Source: Aquibium pacificus
Lineage (GTDB): Bacteria > Pseudomonadota > Alphaproteobacteria > Rhizobiales > Rhizobiaceae
Assembly: GCF_040839445.1 (NCBI RefSeq)
Contig: NZ_JBDPGJ010000003.1
Span: forward strand, 124,001 to 188,000
DNA length: 64,000 nt
Direction: 5' to 3'
The notes under the pieces are model-generated. The model worked only from the letters and a program-made list of their open reading frames with translations, was not told the origin of the DNA and made no database searches. Both the position numbers and the translations under genes were made by a program. Within the stretch, counting starts at the first letter, position 1. Each line of letters begins with the position of its first letter. This document shows, piece after piece, positions 1-8,510 of this stretch.

Positions 1-1
1 G

Positions 2-154
2 CGCTTCGTCCATACGCTCAACGGCTCCGGCGTGGCCGTCGGCCGGGCGCTCATCGCGGTCATGGAGAACTACCAGAACGAGGACGGCTCGGTCACGATT
101 CCTGAAGTTTTGCGCCCCTATATGGGTGGGCTCGACAGGATCGGAGCCCGGTGA
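2..154 (+). CDS. serS: Seryl-tRNA synthetase, C-terminal end (partial)
   Basis: Only the last 50 codons are present; the gene begins before the window. The reading frame contains LNGSGVAVGRALIAVMENY followed by a segment ending in IPEVLRPYMGG, which is the characteristic C-terminal part of the class II seryl-tRNA synthetase catalytic domain (motif 3 region and tail). The enzyme charges tRNA-Ser, and tRNA-Sec where present. Its TGA overlaps the surE ATG by one base (TGATG), which indicates a serS-surE-pcm-nlpD transcription unit as in other alphaproteobacteria. Confidence 0.95.
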   Translation, partial: RFVHTLNGSGVAVGRALIAVMENYQNEDGSVTIPEVLRPYMGGLDRIGAR

Positions 155-912
155 TGCGCATTCTCCTGACCAACGACGACGGCATCCACGCCGAGGGCCT
201 GGCGGTTCTCGAACGGATCGCGCGCACCCTGTCGGACGACGTCTGGGTCGTCGCGCCCGAGACCGACCAGTCCGGTTTCGCGCACTCCCTGTCGCTGTCG
301 GAGCCGCTGCGGATGCGCAAGATGGACGACCGGCACTACGCGCTGCGCGGCACGCCGACGGACTGCGTCATCATGGGCGTGCGCAAGATCATTGGCGGAC
401 TCCCCGATCTCGTGCTGTCCGGCGTCAACTCCGGATCGAACGTCGCCGACGACGTCACCTATTCGGGCACGGTCGCGGGCGCGATGGAGGGGGCTCTGCT
501 CGGCATCCGCTCGCTGGCGCTGAGCCAGGCCTACAATGTCACCGGGGACGGCCGCATCGTCCCGTGGCACGTCGCCGAGACGCTGGCGCCGCCGCTCCTG
601 AGGAAGCTCATCGAGACGGACATGCCGCTGGGAAGCTTCGTCAACGTCAATTTCCCGAACTGCGAGCCGGAGGACGTCGCCGGCAACCGCGTCACCACGC
701 AAGGCAAGCGCGTGCATGGTCTGTGGATCGACGAGCGCAAGGACGGCCGCAACTTCCCCTACTACTGGCTGCGCTTCGGCCGGGAACCGGTCGAGGTACG
801 CGAGGGTACCGATCTCGCCGCATTGCGCGACAACTACGTCTCGGTGACGCCCATGCAGCTCGACCTCACGGCGCAGGACCTGATCGCGCCGATGGAGCAG
901 GCGATCGCATGA
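154..912 (+). CDS. surE: 5'/3'-nucleotidase SurE
   Basis: 252 residues, the normal SurE length. The N-terminus ILLTNDDGIHAEGL carries the invariant metal-binding Asp pair (D8, D9), followed by DQSGFAHSLS and the LSGVNSGSN loop that complete the metal site. SurE is a metal-dependent nucleoside monophosphatase and exopolyphosphatase of the cytoplasm, associated with stress and stationary phase. A GTG one codon upstream is also in frame. I chose the ATG at 154 because it overlaps the serS stop. The 3' end overlaps pcm by ATGA, so the two are probably translationally coupled. Confidence 0.97.
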   Translation: MRILLTNDDGIHAEGLAVLERIARTLSDDVWVVAPETDQSGFAHSLSLSEPLRMRKMDDRHYALRGTPTDCVIMGVRKIIGGLPDLVLSGVNSGSNVADDVTYSGTVAGAMEGALLGIRSLALSQAYNVTGDGRIVPWHVAETLAPPLLRKLIETDMPLGSFVNVNFPNCEPEDVAGNRVTTQGKRVHGLWIDERKDGRNFPYYWLRFGREPVEVREGTDLAALRDNYVSVTPMQLDLTAQDLIAPMEQAIA

Positions 913-1562
913 GCGTGGCGGTGGAGGATCGGGAAGGCTTCGCGGCCTTCCTGCTTCGCATGCGCGGCAGGGGCATCACGCGCAAGGAATTCATCTCGGC
1001 CGTTGAGTCCGTCCCGCGGCGCAACTTCGTTTCCGGGCAGTGGCATGAGGCAGCGTGGTCGGACCGGATGATCCCGATCGCCTGCGGCGAGGCGCTGGAA
1101 GGTCTCGATCTCCAGGCGCAGATCATCCACACCCTGGCGCTCGAGCCGCATCACAAGGTGCTCGAGATCGGCACGGGCTCCGGCTTCACCGCCGCCCTGA
1201 TGTCGCGCCTCGCCTCCCGAATCGTCAGCGTCGACCGCTACAGGACCCTTGTCGACCAGGCGCGGCAGCGCCTCGACGCGCTGGGAATCGGCAACGTCAT
1301 CGTCAGGCAGGCGGATGCGACGAAGGGCCTGCCCGGCGAAGGCCCGTTCGACCGCATCATCGCCTGGGTCGCGTTCGAAAGCCTGCCGCGCACCTTCGTC
1401 GACCAGTTGACCTCGGGCGGGGTAATGATTGCCCCGATCGGACCCGGCGACGACGTGCAGGCGCTTGCCCGACTCTCGAAGGTCGGAAGCCGCTTCGATC
1501 GCGAGGACATCGGCAAGGTGCGGCTGCAGCCCATCGTGTCCGGGATCGCCGCGAAAATCTGA
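909..1562 (+). CDS. pcm: Protein-L-isoaspartate O-methyltransferase
   Basis: 217 residues. VLEIGTGSGFTAAL is the S-adenosylmethionine binding motif I of Rossmann-type methyltransferases. The region around RNFVSGQWHEAAWSDRMIPIACGEA matches the substrate-recognition segment of PCMT proteins. It methylates abnormal L-isoaspartyl residues so that damaged proteins can be repaired. The ATG at 909 lies inside the surE stop (ATGA). An in-frame open frame continues far upstream through surE but is only a G+C-rich shadow. The order surE-pcm-nlpD is the classical stress operon, here without rpoS, as expected in alphaproteobacteria. Confidence 0.95.
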   Translation: MSVAVEDREGFAAFLLRMRGRGITRKEFISAVESVPRRNFVSGQWHEAAWSDRMIPIACGEALEGLDLQAQIIHTLALEPHHKVLEIGTGSGFTAALMSRLASRIVSVDRYRTLVDQARQRLDALGIGNVIVRQADATKGLPGEGPFDRIIAWVAFESLPRTFVDQLTSGGVMIAPIGPGDDVQALARLSKVGSRFDREDIGKVRLQPIVSGIAAKI

Positions 1563-1644
1563 TCTCCCCGACGTTGAGATACTGCTCTTTTATTCGGCTT
1601 TAACCGGCCAGTAACATTAACGCGCTTTAATCCTGCTAGATTCT

Positions 1645-1656
1645 GTAACGGGTTAC
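1645..1656. repeat. Short palindrome upstream of the nlpD-like gene
   Basis: GTAAC-GG-GTTAC is a perfect 5+2+5 inverted repeat that ends 12 bases before the ATG at 1669. The 106-bp gap between pcm and the next gene also holds three TTAA boxes (1600-1603, 1617-1620, 1627-1630). The gap may therefore carry a promoter and control sites of its own. No clear -35/-10 pair could be assigned. Confidence 0.35.
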
Positions 1657-1668
1657 GCGAGTAAAGCG

Positions 1669-3192
1669 ATGCGGCTAAGGGTTTCGGGGACGAGCGGGCG
1701 CCAATATTCCCGGTTTGCAGCAATTCTGGCTGCCACCACCTTCCTCGCGGGATGCAGTTCCGGCGTCACGCGCTTCAGCGAAGGCATCTTCACCGACGAC
1801 ATATTCACCGGATCGACGTCCAACCAGCGCGCCATCATCCGCGATCAGGTGGATCAGCCCTATCCGGGCGAGGCCCAGTCGGTCGCTGCCGCGGCGCCGG
1901 TCTCCATGTCGCGCAGCGCGGTGGAGCCGGTCACCACCGGCAACGTCGAGCGCGGTTCCCTGCCGCCCGCCGGGTCCGCCCCGGTGCGCAGCGCCAGCGC
2001 CGAACCCTCTCCGGTCGACCGGACCGTCACGAACACCACCACGGCGCAACCGGTCGCCGCCGCGCCTGCGCCGCGGGCTGCTCCCGCCACCGGCGAGAAG
2101 GGCTGGTCGAGCGCCGGCGGCACCGAGGTCACCGTGCGCCCGGGCGAGACGGTCCACAATCTCTCCAAGCGCTTCGGAGTCCCGAGTGCGGAAATCCTGA
2201 AGGCGAACGGCATGGCGTCGGGCGACCAGCTGGCCGCCGGTCAGAAGGTCGTGATCCCGACCTATGCCTATTCGCGCAAGGCTGGCGTTTCGGCGCCGGA
2301 TGCCAACCCGAAGGTGGCCGAGGCAAAATCCTCCAGCGGCACCCGTTTCGACGTGCCCGCCGACAAGACGCCGCTGCCGAAGCCGGCTCCGGTCCAAGCT
2401 GCGGTGCTTCCGCAGACGCCGAAGCCAAAGGAACAGCAGGCGGGCGATCGTCAGACGGCGTCGAACACCGGTTCGACGTCGAGCGCCGGAAACGTCTATA
2501 CCGTCGTGGCGGGCGATTCGCTCTATGCGATCGCCAAGAAGACCGGTGTGAGCGCAACCGACCTGAAGGCGGCGAACGGTCTCTCCGACGGCCATCTGCA
2601 GATCGGCCAGAAGCTGACCATCCCGGCAGGAGGCAGCACGCGCGTCGCCACGGCGACACCTGCAAAGGTCGATCCGGTCGTCACCAGCGCGACGAAGAAC
2701 GCCGCCAAGGAGGCGACCGCAAGTCCGGTCACCGCCTATACGCCTCCCCAGCCGTCCGAGAACGCGATCAGGAAGGTCACCACCGAGACCGCCGCGATCG
2801 CGCCGGACGCGACGGGCATCGGGCGCATGCGCTGGCCGGCGCGCGGCCGCATCATCGAGGGGTACGGCCGCGCCGCCGGCGGCAAGGTCAATGATGGCAT
2901 CGACATCGCCGTGCCGGAAGGGACCCCCGTGAAGGCGGCTGAGAACGGCGTCGTGATCTACGCCGGCGACGGGCTGAAGGAATTCGGCAACACCGTGCTG
3001 GTGCGCCACGAGGACGGCCTCGTCACCGTCTACGGACATACCAGCGAACTGAAGGTCTCCCGCGGCGACACCGTCCGCCGGGGCCAGGAGATCGCGATCT
3101 CTGGCATGAGCGGCTCGGCCGATCGTCCAAAACTCCACTTCGAGGTCCGTAAGGATTCCACGCCGGTGAACCCGACCGAATTCCTGGAATAG
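1669..3192 (+). CDS. nlpD: NlpD-like lipoprotein: two LysM domains plus degenerate M23 (LytM) domain
   Basis: 507 residues. A lipoprotein signal peptide ends in LAGC (Cys29). A low-complexity Pro/Ala/Thr-rich linker is interrupted by two LysM domains (about 160-200 and 270-315), followed by an M23/LytM domain (about 385-507). In active M23 peptidases the zinc ligands lie in HxGxD and HxH. Here these read NDGID and KLH, as in E. coli NlpD, so the domain is very probably not a hydrolase but an activator of N-acetylmuramoyl-L-alanine amidases at division. LysM domains bind peptidoglycan and the lipid anchor places it in the outer membrane. It is the last gene of the serS-surE-pcm series. Confidence 0.9.
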   Translation: MRLRVSGTSGRQYSRFAAILAATTFLAGCSSGVTRFSEGIFTDDIFTGSTSNQRAIIRDQVDQPYPGEAQSVAAAAPVSMSRSAVEPVTTGNVERGSLPPAGSAPVRSASAEPSPVDRTVTNTTTAQPVAAAPAPRAAPATGEKGWSSAGGTEVTVRPGETVHNLSKRFGVPSAEILKANGMASGDQLAAGQKVVIPTYAYSRKAGVSAPDANPKVAEAKSSSGTRFDVPADKTPLPKPAPVQAAVLPQTPKPKEQQAGDRQTASNTGSTSSAGNVYTVVAGDSLYAIAKKTGVSATDLKAANGLSDGHLQIGQKLTIPAGGSTRVATATPAKVDPVVTSATKNAAKEATASPVTAYTPPQPSENAIRKVTTETAAIAPDATGIGRMRWPARGRIIEGYGRAAGGKVNDGIDIAVPEGTPVKAAENGVVIYAGDGLKEFGNTVLVRHEDGLVTVYGHTSELKVSRGDTVRRGQEIAISGMSGSADRPKLHFEVRKDSTPVNPTEFLE

Positions 3193-3217
3193 CCGGGAGA
3201 TTCGAGCGCGAAAGCCG

Positions 3218-4087
3218 CTAGCTTTCCAGCCTCTGTCCCAGTCGACCGGCAAGATCCTGGACGAACTGCCACGCGACGCGTCCCGAACGGGCGCCGCGCG
3301 TGGTCGCCCATTCGAGCGCTTCGGCGCGCACGGTCTCCGGCTCCGCCTCCAGGCCGAAGTGGCGCACGTATCCCGTCACCATCTCCAGGTAGTCGTCCTG
3401 GGAGCACTTGTGGAAGCCCAGCCACAAGCCAAAGCGATCCGATAAGGACACCTTCTCCTCGACCGCTTCTCCGGGATTGATCGCTGTCGAACGCTCGTTC
3501 TCGATCATGTCGCGCGGCAGCAGGTGCCGGCGATTGGACGTGGCGTAGAAGATCACGTTGCCCGGCCGCCCCTCGACGCCGCCTTCGAGCGCCGCCTTCA
3601 GCGACTTGTAGGAGGTGTCGTCGTGATCGAAGGAGAGGTCGTCGCAGAACAGGACGAAGGCGTGCGGCGCCGCCTTGAGCATGCCGAGCAGCGCCGGCAG
3701 CGTATCGATGTCCTCGCGGTGGATTTCGACCAGCTTCAGCGTGTTCCCGCCCTCGGCGTTGACCGCCGCGTGCGCGGCCTTGACCAGCGACGACTTGCCC
3801 ATCCCCCGTGCGCCCCAAAGGAGCACGTTGTTTGCAGGCAGGCCGGCCGCGAAGCGCTCCGTGTTGTCGACGAGGATGTCGCGGACGCGGTCGACGCCCT
3901 TGATGAGCGAGATGTCGACGCGGTTGACCTTCGCAATCGGCTCCAGCGTGGCGGTCTCGGCATGCCACACGAAACACTCGGCAGCCGAAAAGTCCGCCGG
4001 CCGGGGAGGGGGTGGGGCAAGCCTCTCCACGGCCCGGATCAGGCGGTCGAGCTTTTCACCCAGGTTTTCCATCGTCTCGTTCGCCAT
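3218..4087 (-). CDS. DUF815-family AAA ATPase
   Basis: 289 residues. Walker A is GARGMGKSS (about residues 92-100) and Walker B lies in FVLFCDDLSFD. The preceding NVLLWGARGMGKSSLVKA block and the VEIHREDIDTLPALLG segment are typical of the DUF815 family of cytoplasmic ATPases with unknown target. It is convergent with nlpD and divergent from yajC, the usual rhizobial position. The N-terminus contains a short Pro-rich stretch after a predicted amphipathic helix. No partner gene is evident, so the function remains undefined beyond ATP binding. Confidence 0.85.
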   Translation of the reverse strand: MANETMENLGEKLDRLIRAVERLAPPPPRPADFSAAECFVWHAETATLEPIAKVNRVDISLIKGVDRVRDILVDNTERFAAGLPANNVLLWGARGMGKSSLVKAAHAAVNAEGGNTLKLVEIHREDIDTLPALLGMLKAAPHAFVLFCDDLSFDHDDTSYKSLKAALEGGVEGRPGNVIFYATSNRRHLLPRDMIENERSTAINPGEAVEEKVSLSDRFGLWLGFHKCSQDDYLEMVTGYVRHFGLEAEPETVRAEALEWATTRGARSGRVAWQFVQDLAGRLGQRLES

Positions 4088-4167
4088 TGCGCGGTCTGGT
4101 ATCCAAGGCCTCGGGGAACGGCGCCTCTAGCACGGAGAGGCCAGCCGCAAAAGCGCCAGCATGTCGG

Positions 4168-4195
4168 TTGCATTGGCGGTCCGAGCGACTATATT
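4168..4195 (+). promoter_or_regulatory. Probable promoter of yajC-secDF
   Basis: A -35 box TTGCAT (4168-4173) and a -10 box TATATT (4190-4195) are separated by 16 bases, with C before TATATT as in the alphaproteobacterial CTATAT box. Transcription would start near 4202, about 50 bases before the yajC ATG, which has a good Shine-Dalgarno AGGAGA. Confidence 0.5.
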
Positions 4196-4251
4196 CCGCG
4201 CACCTTTCGCCGGGGTGCGTTGCGCCCCGGCTCGTTCCGCAGGAGATATTG

Positions 4252-4590
4252 ATGTTCGTCACACCGGCATATGCGCAATCGGCAGCGGGGGCGCCGGATA
4301 TGCTGATCAGCATTTTGCCGTTCGTGCTGATCTTCGTCATCATGTATTTTCTGATCATCCGTCCCCAGCGCCAGCAGATGAAGCGGCGCCAGGAGATGCT
4401 GGCGGCCGTGCGCCGGGGCGATTCCGTGGTCACCGGCGGCGGTCTGGTCGGCAAGGTCACCAAGGTGATCAACGACAATGAACTCGAGATCGATCTCGGC
4501 GGCGGCATGAAGGTCACGGCCCTGCGCTCGACCATCGCCGACGTACGGGTCAAGGGCGAACCGGTCGCCAACCAGAACGCCCAGAAATAA
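4252..4590 (+). CDS. yajC: Preprotein translocase subunit YajC
   Basis: 112 residues. One N-terminal membrane helix (ILPFVLIFVIMYFLIIRPQ) is followed by the family hallmark RPQRQQMKRRQEML and a small beta-rich cytoplasmic domain (GDSVVTGGGLVGKV). It is an accessory subunit of the SecDF-YajC complex that supports Sec-dependent export and insertion. The start at 4252 was chosen because AGGAGATATTG lies directly before it; the open frame continues upstream without a ribosome site. secDF follows after 47 bases on the same transcript. Confidence 0.95.
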   Translation: MFVTPAYAQSAAGAPDMLISILPFVLIFVIMYFLIIRPQRQQMKRRQEMLAAVRRGDSVVTGGGLVGKVTKVINDNELEIDLGGGMKVTALRSTIADVRVKGEPVANQNAQK

Positions 4591-4637
4591 ACAAGATGCG
4601 GGCGGACGCGTAGCGCCTTCGCCTGACAGGACAGCAC

Positions 4638-7199
4638 ATGCTCTATTTCTCGCGCTGGAAGACCATCCTCATTTGGCTGGCGGTGCTGTTAGGCGTCGTC
4701 TTCTCCGCGCCCAACCTCGTTTCGCAATCGACACTCGCCAACCTGCCGGACTGGCTTCCCAAGCGCCAGATGACACTGGGTCTCGACCTCCAGGGCGGAT
4801 CGCACATCCTCTTGCAGATCGAGCGCCAGGACCTCATCGACGAGCGACTGGAAACCACGCGCGACGATATCCGGCGCCTGCTGCGCGACGAGCGCATCGG
4901 CTATACGGGGTTGTCGGGCACTGGCCGTACGGTGCAGGTGCGTGTCCGCGAGCAGGCTGACATCGAAAAGGCGAAGGAAGCGCTCTCGTCCCTGACCGAT
5001 CCGATTTCGGCGGGCCTCTTTGCCGGCGGTACCGTGTCGGAACTGGAACTGTCCGAGCCCGAGCCGGGCTTGCTGCGCTACACGCTCACCGACCAGGGCA
5101 TCACCTACCGGCTGAATTCGGCGCTGTCGCAGTCGATCGAGGTGGTGGGCCGCCGCGTCAACGAACTCGGCACGACCGAGCCGGTGATCCAGCGTCAGGG
5201 CGACGACCGCATCCTCGTGCAGGTTCCCGGGCTGCAGGACCCGCAGCGCCTGAAGGACATTCTCGGACAGACGGCGAAGCTGACCTTCCAGATGGTCGAC
5301 AGCACCGTGCCCGTGCAGGAAGCGATCGAAGGTCGCCCGCCCGCCGGCTCGACCGTGATGTATTCCACCGACGATCCGCCGGTACCCTACCTGATCGAGA
5401 ACCGCGTCATCGTTTCGGGCGAGAACCTCGTCGACGCGCAGGCCTCGTTCGACCAGCGCACCAACGAGCCGGTGGTTTCCTTCCGCTTCGACACCAAGGG
5501 CGCCTCGCGCTTCGGCCAGGCGACCCAGCAGAACGTCGGACGCCTGTTCGCCATCATCCTCGACGACCAGGTGATCTCGGCGCCGCAGATCCGCGAACCC
5601 ATCCTGGGCGGTACCGGTCAGATTTCTGGCAATTTCGACGTCCAGAGTGCCAACGATCTCGCCGTACTGCTGCGGGCGGGCGCGCTGCCGGCAAACCTGA
5701 CCATCATCGAGGAACGCACCGTCGGCCCCGGCCTCGGCCAGGATTCGATCGATGCCGGCAAGCTGGCAGGGATGATCGGCGCGGTGCTCGTTGTCATCTT
5801 CATGTTCGCCGCCTACGGCTTCCTTGGCCTCATCGCCAACCTCGCGCTCATCGCCAACGTCGGCATGATCGTCGCGATCTTGTCCGTCCTGGGAGCCACG
5901 CTGACGCTGCCCGGCATCGCCGGCATCGTGCTCACCATGGGCATGGCGGTCGATTCGAACGTCCTGATCTACGAGCGCATCCGCGAGGAACGGCGAAACG
6001 GACGGTCGCTTATCCAGGCGATCGACGCCGGCTTCTCCCGCGCCCTGGCCACCATCGTGGATGCCAACCTGACGACGCTGATCGCGGCGGTGGTGCTTTT
6101 CTATCTCGGTAGCGGCCCCGTGAAGGGTTTCGCCGTGACGCTGGCCATCGGCATCGTGACGACGGTCTTCACCGCCTTCACCTTTACTCGCTGGATGGTC
6201 GCCACGTGGGTCCGCCGTGCGAGGCCGAAGGAACTGCCGCGTTCCTTCGTCACGCTCATCAGGCCCGGAACGAAGATCCCGTTCATGGGCATGCGCCGCT
6301 GGATGTTCGGCCTGTCCTCGGTCCTCTCGATTGGCGCGGTCGTGCTGTTCATGACGGTCGGCATGAACTACGGCATCGATTTCAAGGGCGGTTCACTGAT
6401 CGAGGTGCAGTCCCGCGAGGGACCCGCCGACGTCGGCGAAATTCGCGGGAGGCTCTCCGAACTCAACCTGGGCGAGGTGCAGGTCCAGCAGTTCGGACCC
6501 GATACCGACGTGCTGATCCGCGTACAGGCGCAGGATGGCGGCGAGAACGCCCAGCAGAGCGCCGTCGCCAAGGTTCAGGCGGAACTGGGCGACGATTTCG
6601 ACATGCGCCGCGTCGAGACCGTGGGCCCGACCGTTTCCAGCGAACTGGCCACGCAGGGCACGATCGGCGTGCTCGTCGCGCTTGCCCTGATCCTCGTCTA
6701 CGTCTGGTTCCGGTTCGAGTGGCAGTTCGCCGTGGGCGCCATCGTCGCCACCGTGCACGACATCGTCATCACGATCGGCTTCTTCGTGGTCAGCGGGATC
6801 GAGTTCAACCAGTCCTCGATCGCGGCGATCCTGACCATCGTCGGCTATTCGCTCAACGATACGGTGGTCGTCTACGACCGCGTGCGCGAGGAACTGCGGC
6901 GATACAAGAAGATGCCGCTGCCGCAACTGCTGAACCTCGCGATCAACGAGACGCTGTCGCGTACGACGATGACGTCGCTGACGACGATACTGGCGCTGCT
7001 CGCGCTGTTCCTGTTCGGCGGCGAGGTGATACGCTCGTTCACGGCGGCGATGCTGTTTGGCGTGATCTTCGGTACCTACTCGTCGATCTTCATCGCGGCG
7101 CCGCTCCTGATCCTGTTCAAGCTGCGTCCCGGCGCGCTTTCGCAGGAGACGGACGACAAGGCGTCAGGAACGATGCCGACGCAGGCCTCGAAGGCCTGA
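4638..7199 (+). CDS. secDF: Fused protein translocase subunit SecDF
   Basis: 853 residues, two homologous halves. The SecD half (1 to about 540) has the first membrane helix, GLDLQGGSHI, the large periplasmic P1 domain and the PGIAGIVLTMGMAVDSNVLI segment. The SecF half (from about 545) begins with a new membrane helix and GIDFKGGSLIEVQ and ends with FGVIFGTYSSIFIAAP. SecDF is an RND-type proton-driven motor that pulls translocating proteins out of SecYEG. The single-chain form is known in Bacillus and is also usual in rhizobia, so it is not a frameshift artefact. The gene is transcribed with yajC. Confidence 0.97.
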   Translation: MLYFSRWKTILIWLAVLLGVVFSAPNLVSQSTLANLPDWLPKRQMTLGLDLQGGSHILLQIERQDLIDERLETTRDDIRRLLRDERIGYTGLSGTGRTVQVRVREQADIEKAKEALSSLTDPISAGLFAGGTVSELELSEPEPGLLRYTLTDQGITYRLNSALSQSIEVVGRRVNELGTTEPVIQRQGDDRILVQVPGLQDPQRLKDILGQTAKLTFQMVDSTVPVQEAIEGRPPAGSTVMYSTDDPPVPYLIENRVIVSGENLVDAQASFDQRTNEPVVSFRFDTKGASRFGQATQQNVGRLFAIILDDQVISAPQIREPILGGTGQISGNFDVQSANDLAVLLRAGALPANLTIIEERTVGPGLGQDSIDAGKLAGMIGAVLVVIFMFAAYGFLGLIANLALIANVGMIVAILSVLGATLTLPGIAGIVLTMGMAVDSNVLIYERIREERRNGRSLIQAIDAGFSRALATIVDANLTTLIAAVVLFYLGSGPVKGFAVTLAIGIVTTVFTAFTFTRWMVATWVRRARPKELPRSFVTLIRPGTKIPFMGMRRWMFGLSSVLSIGAVVLFMTVGMNYGIDFKGGSLIEVQSREGPADVGEIRGRLSELNLGEVQVQQFGPDTDVLIRVQAQDGGENAQQSAVAKVQAELGDDFDMRRVETVGPTVSSELATQGTIGVLVALALILVYVWFRFEWQFAVGAIVATVHDIVITIGFFVVSGIEFNQSSIAAILTIVGYSLNDTVVVYDRVREELRRYKKMPLPQLLNLAINETLSRTTMTSLTTILALLALFLFGGEVIRSFTAAMLFGVIFGTYSSIFIAAPLLILFKLRPGALSQETDDKASGTMPTQASKA

Positions 7200-7206
7200 C
7201 CACGGG

Positions 7207-7596
7207 ATGACCGGCGGCATGATCATCCGCGATGCCCATTTTCCGGGCCGCGCCCCGATCGACGCCTATGGCAATGGCGGGTTTCGCTTCGCCGGCATGT
7301 CGCACCGCGGATCGATCCTCTGCCTGCCGTCCGGCATCCATGGCTGGGAGCCTGCCGATCCGGAGAACCTCGGCGAGGAGGATTTTGCCAGGGTGATCGC
7401 GGAAGCCGCCGAGGTCGAGGTCCTGCTGGTCGGCATGGGCCGCGACCTCCGCCGTCTGCCGGCAGCACTGCGGCAGGCCCTGCGGGACGCCGGCCTCTCG
7501 TCGGATCCGATGTCGACGGGGTCGGCGGTGCGCACCTACAACGTGCTGCTGGCCGAGGACAGGGCAGTGGCGGCCGCGCTCGTCGCTGTCGAATGA
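7207..7596 (+). CDS. Mth938-like domain protein
   Basis: 129 residues. The compact alpha/beta fold segments MIIRDAHFPGRAPIDAYGNG, VEVLLVGMGRDLRRLP and SSDPMSTGSAVRTYNVLLAE are typical of the Mth938/NDUFAF3 family. Human NDUFAF3, of the same family, assists assembly of respiratory complex I. The bacterial function is not settled. It starts 7 bases after secDF and ends one base before the NDUFAF6-like gene. This pairing of NDUFAF3-like and NDUFAF6-like genes suggests a shared role, which is an inference. A second ATG at 7219 is possible. Confidence 0.85.
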   Translation: MTGGMIIRDAHFPGRAPIDAYGNGGFRFAGMSHRGSILCLPSGIHGWEPADPENLGEEDFARVIAEAAEVEVLLVGMGRDLRRLPAALRQALRDAGLSSDPMSTGSAVRTYNVLLAEDRAVAAALVAVE

Positions 7597-7597
7597 C

Positions 7598-8422
7598 ATG
7601 GAATCCGATGCCGGCCACGTGACGGAGATCGTCCGCAAGGGCGACCCGGACCGGTACCTGTCGGTGCTCTACGCGCCCGAAGACAAGCGGACGGCCCTTC
7701 TCGCGCTCTATGCGTTCAACGTCGAGGTTTCGCGGGTGCGCGACGCCATAAGCGAGCCGCTGCCGGGGGAAATTCGGCTGCAATGGTGGCGGGACATGGT
7801 CGCCGCTCCGACCGAAACGGTCACGGGCAACCCCGTCGCCGACGGCCTGCGGCGCGCGATAGACGAATACGAGCTCCCGCGCGCCGCCTTCGACAACATG
7901 CTCGAAGCGCGCATCTTCGATCTCTACAACGATCCGATGCCCGATCGCACGAGCCTCGAAGGCTACTGCGGTGAGACCGCGGGTGCGCTGATCCAGCTTG
8001 CCTCTCTTCTGCTCGAACCGGAAGCCGCAGTCGCTCATGCCTCGTTGGCGGGCCACGCAGGCTGCGCACAGGCGATCGCCGGCATGCTGCGCCTTCTGCC
8101 GCTGCACCGGGCCCGGGGCCAGTGCTACGTGCCGGCCGACATCCTCGCTGCCGCCGGCACCGATCGCGAGGCGCTGCTCGGCGCAGGCGAGGGCGCCGAG
8201 CGGGCGGTGGCGGCAATGATCGCGCTCGGGCGGGAGCATCTCGGGCAGTTCGAAGCAGGCGCTGGAGGCATGCCTCCATCGTTGCGGCCCGCCTATCTGC
8301 CGGCCGCGCTTGCCGGCGCGCAACTCGACCGCGTCGCGGTTGCGCCGCTGGAGGGCGGCAAGCCGGTCCCGGTCGCGCGCAAGCACTGGATCATGCTGCG
8401 TCGCGCGGCCCGCGGCTGGTGA
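7598..8422 (+). CDS. Squalene/phytoene synthase superfamily protein, NDUFAF6-like
   Basis: 274 residues. The overall fold signature is clear (LYAFNVEVSRVRD, LQWWRD, EARIFDLYNDPMPD, YCGETAG). However, both Asp-rich Mg-diphosphate motifs of true squalene or phytoene synthases are missing. The first is replaced by VRDAISEP and the second (DxxxD before RxYxP) by LHRARGQCYVP. The segment EARIFDLYNDPMP is what one finds in NDUFAF6, the complex I assembly factor derived from this enzyme family. I therefore read it as a non-prenyltransferase member and not as a carotenoid or hopanoid enzyme. It is co-transcribed with the Mth938-like gene. Confidence 0.85.
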   Translation: MESDAGHVTEIVRKGDPDRYLSVLYAPEDKRTALLALYAFNVEVSRVRDAISEPLPGEIRLQWWRDMVAAPTETVTGNPVADGLRRAIDEYELPRAAFDNMLEARIFDLYNDPMPDRTSLEGYCGETAGALIQLASLLLEPEAAVAHASLAGHAGCAQAIAGMLRLLPLHRARGQCYVPADILAAAGTDREALLGAGEGAERAVAAMIALGREHLGQFEAGAGGMPPSLRPAYLPAALAGAQLDRVAVAPLEGGKPVPVARKHWIMLRRAARGW

Positions 8423-8510
8423 CGACGTCGGGCTTTGAGGTCGACGTCAAGGATGATAATTCTGGGTGTCGCCGGTCCGCAGAGGCTGGCGGCGGGAGGA
8501 AGACCAAGGC

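Noticed and set aside
126..912. Open frame on the plus strand that runs through surE and continues in frame into pcm
   Set aside because: It overlaps surE in another frame and has an Arg-rich shadow composition; the recognisable methyltransferase starts only at 909.
1675..3252. 525-codon open frame antisense to the nlpD-like gene
   Set aside because: Arg/Gly-rich translation with no family signature; the plus strand has a clear lipoprotein with LysM and M23 domains.
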